A stretch of 64,000 bases of DNA from Streptomyces sp. NBC_00459 (GTDB taxonomy: Bacteria; Actinomycetota; Actinomycetes; Streptomycetales; Streptomycetaceae): positions 8,184,001-8,248,000 of the forward strand of contig NZ_CP107903.1 of NCBI RefSeq assembly GCF_036013955.1, in the 5' to 3' direction. Shown piece by piece: positions 60,654 to 64,000 of this stretch (its first letter is position 1; each line of letters begins with the position of its first letter). Both the position numbers and the translations under genes were made by a program. The notes below the pieces were generated by a model that saw only the letters and a list, made by a program, of their open reading frames with translations, made no database searches and had not been told where the DNA came from.

Positions 60654-61406
60654 TCAGCGCCGCTCCGGCTGCCAGCCCAGAGCCCGCGAGATCCCCCGCG
60701 CCGCCAGCCGCACCGCGGGCACCAGTACCGGTACCTGGGCGTCCGCCTGGGGCACCACGACGGACACCGCGGCGATCACCGCACCGCCCGGACCGTGCAC
60801 CGGGGCCGCCACCGACAGGGCGTCGTCGGTGACCTGACGGCTGCTCACCGCCACGCCCGTGCGCCGGACTTCGGCCAGCACACGGCGCAACCGGGCCGGG
60901 TCGGTGATCGTGTGCGGGGTGAAGGCGGTCAACGGGCCCTCGCAGTACTGCTGCTGGAGCATCGCGTCGCCGTGGGCGAGCAGGGCGAGGCCGACGCCCG
61001 TGGCGTGCAGCGGCCAGCGGGCACCGACCCTGATGTGCACCCCGACCGCCGAACGGCCCGACAGCCACTCGATGTAGACGACCTCGCCGCCGTCCCGTAC
61101 CGCCAACTGCACGTTCTCGTGCGTCGCTTCGTACAGGTCCTCCAGATACGGCAGCGCGACCTGCCGCAGCGCCAGCCCGCGCGGGGCGAGCGCCGCTACC
61201 TCCCACAGCCGGAGCCCCACGTGGTAGACGCCGTCGTCGTCCCGCTCCAGGGCACCCCAGTGGGTGAGGGCGCCCACGAGGCGGTGCGTGGTGGTGAGGG
61301 TCAGCCCGGCCCGCCGGCTGATGTCCGTGAGGGACAGCGCCGGGTGCTCGTGGTCGAAGGCGCCGAGCACCGACAGCAGCCGGTCGGGCGCGGAACGGGC
61401 GGTCAT
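60654..61406 (-). CDS. IclR-family transcriptional regulator
   Basis: This 250-aa protein has an N-terminal winged helix (LSLTDISRRAGLTLTTTHRL) and the IclR effector domain (about residues 80-240; YLEDLYEATHENVQLAVRDG, LHATGVGLALLAHG). The ATG at 61406 overlaps the stop of the upstream secreted hydrolase gene (ATGA), so it is the last gene of an MHS transporter-hydrolase-regulator operon. The 255 bp after it (60399-60653) up to the transpeptidase gene contain no gene I can support. Confidence 0.88.
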   Translation of the reverse strand: MTARSAPDRLLSVLGAFDHEHPALSLTDISRRAGLTLTTTHRLVGALTHWGALERDDDGVYHVGLRLWEVAALAPRGLALRQVALPYLEDLYEATHENVQLAVRDGGEVVYIEWLSGRSAVGVHIRVGARWPLHATGVGLALLAHGDAMLQQQYCEGPLTAFTPHTITDPARLRRVLAEVRRTGVAVSSRQVTDDALSVAAPVHGPGGAVIAAVSVVVPQADAQVPVLVPAVRLAARGISRALGWQPERR

Positions 61407-62803
61407 GGGCGGGCAGCTCCCGGAGGGGTCGAGGCGTGCTTCCGCGCCAGGTCGTAGGGGCGCGGGTACTCCGTCGGCCGGTAGGTCGCGTAACGCGCCG
61501 GGGTCGCCGGATCCTCCTGCCGCGCACGGGAGTTGAGGACGGCTGCCGAGGTGTCCCAGCTGCCCGTGTCCAGGCGGTGCTCCAGGGTGTGCAGGGCGGC
61601 GACCGTCTCCACGGTGTTGAACGTGCAGTGTCCGGGGGCGTCGACGTAGGCCTGGCTCAGCAGCCTGCCGGAGCCGCCCTCGGTCGCCGCCCGCCGGTAG
61701 GCGCTCTCCGCCTGTACGGGGATCAGCGCGTCGCCGGTGGTGTGGATGTTCAGCTGGGGATCGGCGAGCCGGCCGGTGAACGAGCTGGTCCGGCTCATCC
61801 ACGCCACGGCGGCGGGGTCGGCACTGATCCGGGGGGCCTTGTCCAGCGTTTTCAGGTCGTCGCGCAACGAGAGTCCCGCCTCCTTGTACAGCTCGGTCAC
61901 CTCCTTGTACACCGAGGACCGGTGCAGCATCCGGGTGTAGTCGACGCCCGTGTTCCAGGACGGGTTGCCGCCGGCCCGGGATTCCGCCTCCTGGCGCCGG
62001 ACGAACGCGGGGCTGAGGATCAGGCCGGTGACCGCCGCGTACTGGTTGGCCTGCTGGGTGTCCCAGTCGGTGGGGCCGGGGACGGGCTGTGTGGCGTCGC
62101 TGTATCCGGGGATGTTGTGCAGCGCGGCGGCGAGCGCGATACGGGCCCGGCCCTCCGGGGTCCGCTGGGCGTCGGTGACGGTCGTGGCGAGCGCGGTCGC
62201 GGCCGACCGGGCGTCGGCCTGGCCGGCGAATCCGGTGAGCCGGATGCCCGAGTCCGGGGCGAGGAGTGTTCGCAGGGCGAAGACGGGGTCGAGCGTGCTG
62301 TTCCAGTTGGCCACCCCGCCCTGAACCAGACCGCACATCGACAGCGAGCCGTCGAAGCGGTCGGCGTGTCGCTCGGCGAGGGCTGTCGTCACCAGGCCAC
62401 CGTAGGACCGGCCCCAGGCGATCGTGCGCCGGGCCTCGCCGAACCGCCGGGTGAACGCGTCGAGCGTGGCCAGCTGGTCCGGCACGGCCTCGGTGACGGC
62501 CCATCCGCTGGACGCGTAGGACGACCCGATGAGCGCGTAGCCGGCGTCGACGAGCCGCTGCTGCACGTCCGGAGTCGGTGCGTTCTGGGCCGGGTTGGGG
62601 TCCCCGACGGTGCGGTAGCCGTGACTGAACAGCAGCACCGTCCCGTTCCAGTCGGCCGGCATGTCCATCAGGTAGGTCGCGCCGGAGGGGAGTCCGCCCT
62701 CCACGCGCTCGGCGGGTGCGGCGGCGGCCCGAGCGGACGGCGCGGGCGTGCAGAGGGTCGCGAGTGACGCCGTGGCGAGGAGGGCGAGGGCGCGGGAGTT
62801 CAC
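61403..62803 (-). CDS. Secreted alpha/beta hydrolase
   Basis: A 466-aa protein with a signal peptide (RALALLATASLATLCTPAPS then ARA). The alpha/beta hydrolase triad is visible: nucleophile elbow WGRSYGGLV (Ser), acid in HTTGDALIPVQAE and histidine in VDAPGHCTFN. It starts with YLMDMPADWNGTVLLFSHGY. The substrate is unclear; peptidase or esterase are both possible. The GTG start at 62803 overlaps the MHS transporter stop by 4 bp. Release of a small acid outside the cell for the adjoining importer would fit. Confidence 0.75.
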   Translation of the reverse strand: MNSRALALLATASLATLCTPAPSARAAAAPAERVEGGLPSGATYLMDMPADWNGTVLLFSHGYRTVGDPNPAQNAPTPDVQQRLVDAGYALIGSSYASSGWAVTEAVPDQLATLDAFTRRFGEARRTIAWGRSYGGLVTTALAERHADRFDGSLSMCGLVQGGVANWNSTLDPVFALRTLLAPDSGIRLTGFAGQADARSAATALATTVTDAQRTPEGRARIALAAALHNIPGYSDATQPVPGPTDWDTQQANQYAAVTGLILSPAFVRRQEAESRAGGNPSWNTGVDYTRMLHRSSVYKEVTELYKEAGLSLRDDLKTLDKAPRISADPAAVAWMSRTSSFTGRLADPQLNIHTTGDALIPVQAESAYRRAATEGGSGRLLSQAYVDAPGHCTFNTVETVAALHTLEHRLDTGSWDTSAAVLNSRARQEDPATPARYATYRPTEYPRPYDLARKHASTPPGAARP

Positions 62804-64000
62804 GGGCGTATCCCTTCGGGGGCGGGGGTCTGCTGCGCGAGGGGGACGGAGGAGTCGAGCGTGTCGGTGTGCGTCTCGGGCATCCGCCACACGGTGACCG
62901 CGGTGATCAGCGCGCCGCCGCACAGCAGCAGCGACACGGGCGTACTGCCGCCGCCGTTCGAGGCGAGCAGGCTGGTCGCGATCAGCGGCGAGAACCCGGC
63001 GCCGACCAGGGTCGCCGCCTGGTAGCCGAGCGAGGCGCCGGTGTAGCGCACCCTGGTGCCGAACATCTCGGAGAACAGGGCGCCCAGCGGCCCGTACATC
63101 GTGGACTGGGCGATGCCGTGACCGAGGACGAGGGCGAGGATCAGCAGTCCGGGCGAGCCGGAGTCGACCAGCCACAGCACGGGGAAGGCGAGCACGGCCG
63201 AGAGGACGGCACCGGCGAGGACCACCGGGCGGCGGCCGACGCGGTCGGTGAGCGCGGAGGCGGTGGGCAGGACGACTAGCGCCACACAGGAGGCGATGGT
63301 CACGGCGGTCAGCACCTGTGGGCGGCTGTACCCGTTGCCGGTGGCGTAGGAGATCATGAAGCCGGTCAGCAGTGACTGCGCGGTGAAGGCGCCGATACCG
63401 ACGCAGCAGGCGAGCAGGACGGGCTTCGGGCGGCGCAGCACCTCGAAGATCGGCGGCTTGGCGGAGGTCCGCCGCCCGCCCTCGGTGAACAGCGGGCTCT
63501 CGGCGACCCGCAGCCGGACGAACAGACCGACTCCGAGCAGTACGAAGCTGAGCAGGAACGGTATGCGCCAGCCCCAGGAGCGGAACTGGTCGTCGGGGAG
63601 CGTGGAGACGAGGGTGACCACTCCGGCGGAGAGCACGGAGCCGAGCGGGGCGCCGAGCTGGGTGGAGCTGGACCACAGGCCGCGTCGGGACCCCTGGGTG
63701 CGTTCGGCGTGCTCGACGACCATCAGGGTCGCGCCGCCCCACTCGCCGCCGATCGCGAGGCCCTGCACCACGCGCAGGGTGACCAGCAGGACCGGGGCCC
63801 AGACGCCGATCGCGTCGTACGTCGGCAGCAGCCCGATGAGGAAGCTGCCGCAGCCCATCAGGGTCATCGTCAGGAGCATCATCGACTTGCGGCCGAGCCG
63901 GTCGCCGAAGTGGCCGAAGACGATGCCGCCGAGCGGCCGGGCGACATAGCCCGCGGCGAAGGTGCCGAAGGCGGCGATGGTGCCGACGGCGGGGTCGGCC
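62800..64000 (-). CDS. MHS-family MFS transporter (5' end beyond window)
   Basis: Four hundred residues of a metabolite:H+ symporter are present: FGHFGDRLGRKSMMLLTMTL (motif A), GGEWGGATLMVVEHA and SWGWRIPFLLSFVLLGVGLF are MHS hallmarks; the first helices lie beyond base 64000. It is the first gene of the operon with the secreted hydrolase and the IclR regulator, and probably imports the hydrolysis product. The substrate is unknown. Confidence 0.87.
   Translation of the reverse strand, partial: ADPAVGTIAAFGTFAAGYVARPLGGIVFGHFGDRLGRKSMMLLTMTLMGCGSFLIGLLPTYDAIGVWAPVLLVTLRVVQGLAIGGEWGGATLMVVEHAERTQGSRRGLWSSSTQLGAPLGSVLSAGVVTLVSTLPDDQFRSWGWRIPFLLSFVLLGVGLFVRLRVAESPLFTEGGRRTSAKPPIFEVLRRPKPVLLACCVGIGAFTAQSLLTGFMISYATGNGYSRPQVLTAVTIASCVALVVLPTASALTDRVGRRPVVLAGAVLSAVLAFPVLWLVDSGSPGLLILALVLGHGIAQSTMYGPLGALFSEMFGTRVRYTGASLGYQAATLVGAGFSPLIATSLLASNGGGSTPVSLLLCGGALITAVTVWRMPETHTDTLDSSVPLAQQTPAPEGIRP

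Overview
The window is high-GC chromosomal DNA from a Streptomyces. The evidence is GGAGG-type ribosome binding sites, many GTG/TTG starts, ATGA/GTGA stop-start overlaps, an SCO5388/SCO5389-type ATPase pair, a Hrd-family sigma factor, the zwf-opcA pentose phosphate operon and typical Streptomyces dispersed palindromes.

Layout. 1-3.0 kb: 3' end of a formyl-CoA transferase gene, a PAS protein, a ketopantoate reductase and a divergent GntR/FCD regulator. 3.1-9.5 kb: a tRNA-Leu(GAG), a DUF429 protein, SthA transhydrogenase, a YhgE/Pip-type membrane protein and an IS110-family element. 9.5-12.9 kb: Hrd-type sigma factor, SCO5389/SCO5388-like pair and a GNAT gene that looks leaderless. 13-17.6 kb: lipoprotein, fused permease and MFS pump behind a Zur/Fur-like box, with no ATPase gene. 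17.7-20.3 kb: galU, a His-rich membrane protein and a YcnI copper protein.

20.4-28.0 kb is an orphan biosynthetic locus: CDP-alcohol phosphatidyltransferase, MDR dehydrogenase, a degenerate PTPS homologue, glycosyltransferase, a repeat-built 95-aa ORF, methyltransferase, flippase-like protein, a creatininase-family hydrolase and a GTP cyclohydrolase II carrying the Met switch residue known to stop the reaction at the formylated pyrimidine FAPy. The creatininase-family neighbour is a natural candidate for FAPy deformylation. 28.1-32.7 kb is a tightly coupled operon (ketimine reductase/cyclodeaminase family, FAD amine oxidase, two saccharopine dehydrogenases) that reads as lysine-saccharopine-pipecolate metabolism.

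32.7-36.5 kb: serine hydrolase, drug-type MFS pump and TetR, with a double palindromic operator over the tetR start and a divergent PPOX-fold protein. 36.6-40.5 kb: a STAND-like protein lacking the Walker A lysine, and a TagF-like transferase gene with five perfect 7-bp repeats inside its coding sequence. 40.8-45.9 kb: shikimate/quinate uptake and conversion to protocatechuate (MHS transporter, TetR, AroE-like dehydrogenase, QsuB-like dehydratase). 45.9-56.4 kb: a beta-helix membrane protein, then tkt-tal-zwf-opcA-pgi-gnd-phosphatase. 56.6-64 kb: AraC regulator, GH16 glucanase with a LacI-type operator, L,D-transpeptidase, and an IclR / secreted hydrolase / MHS transporter operon cut by the window end.

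All functions are read from sequence motifs and memory of the families; no database search was possible.
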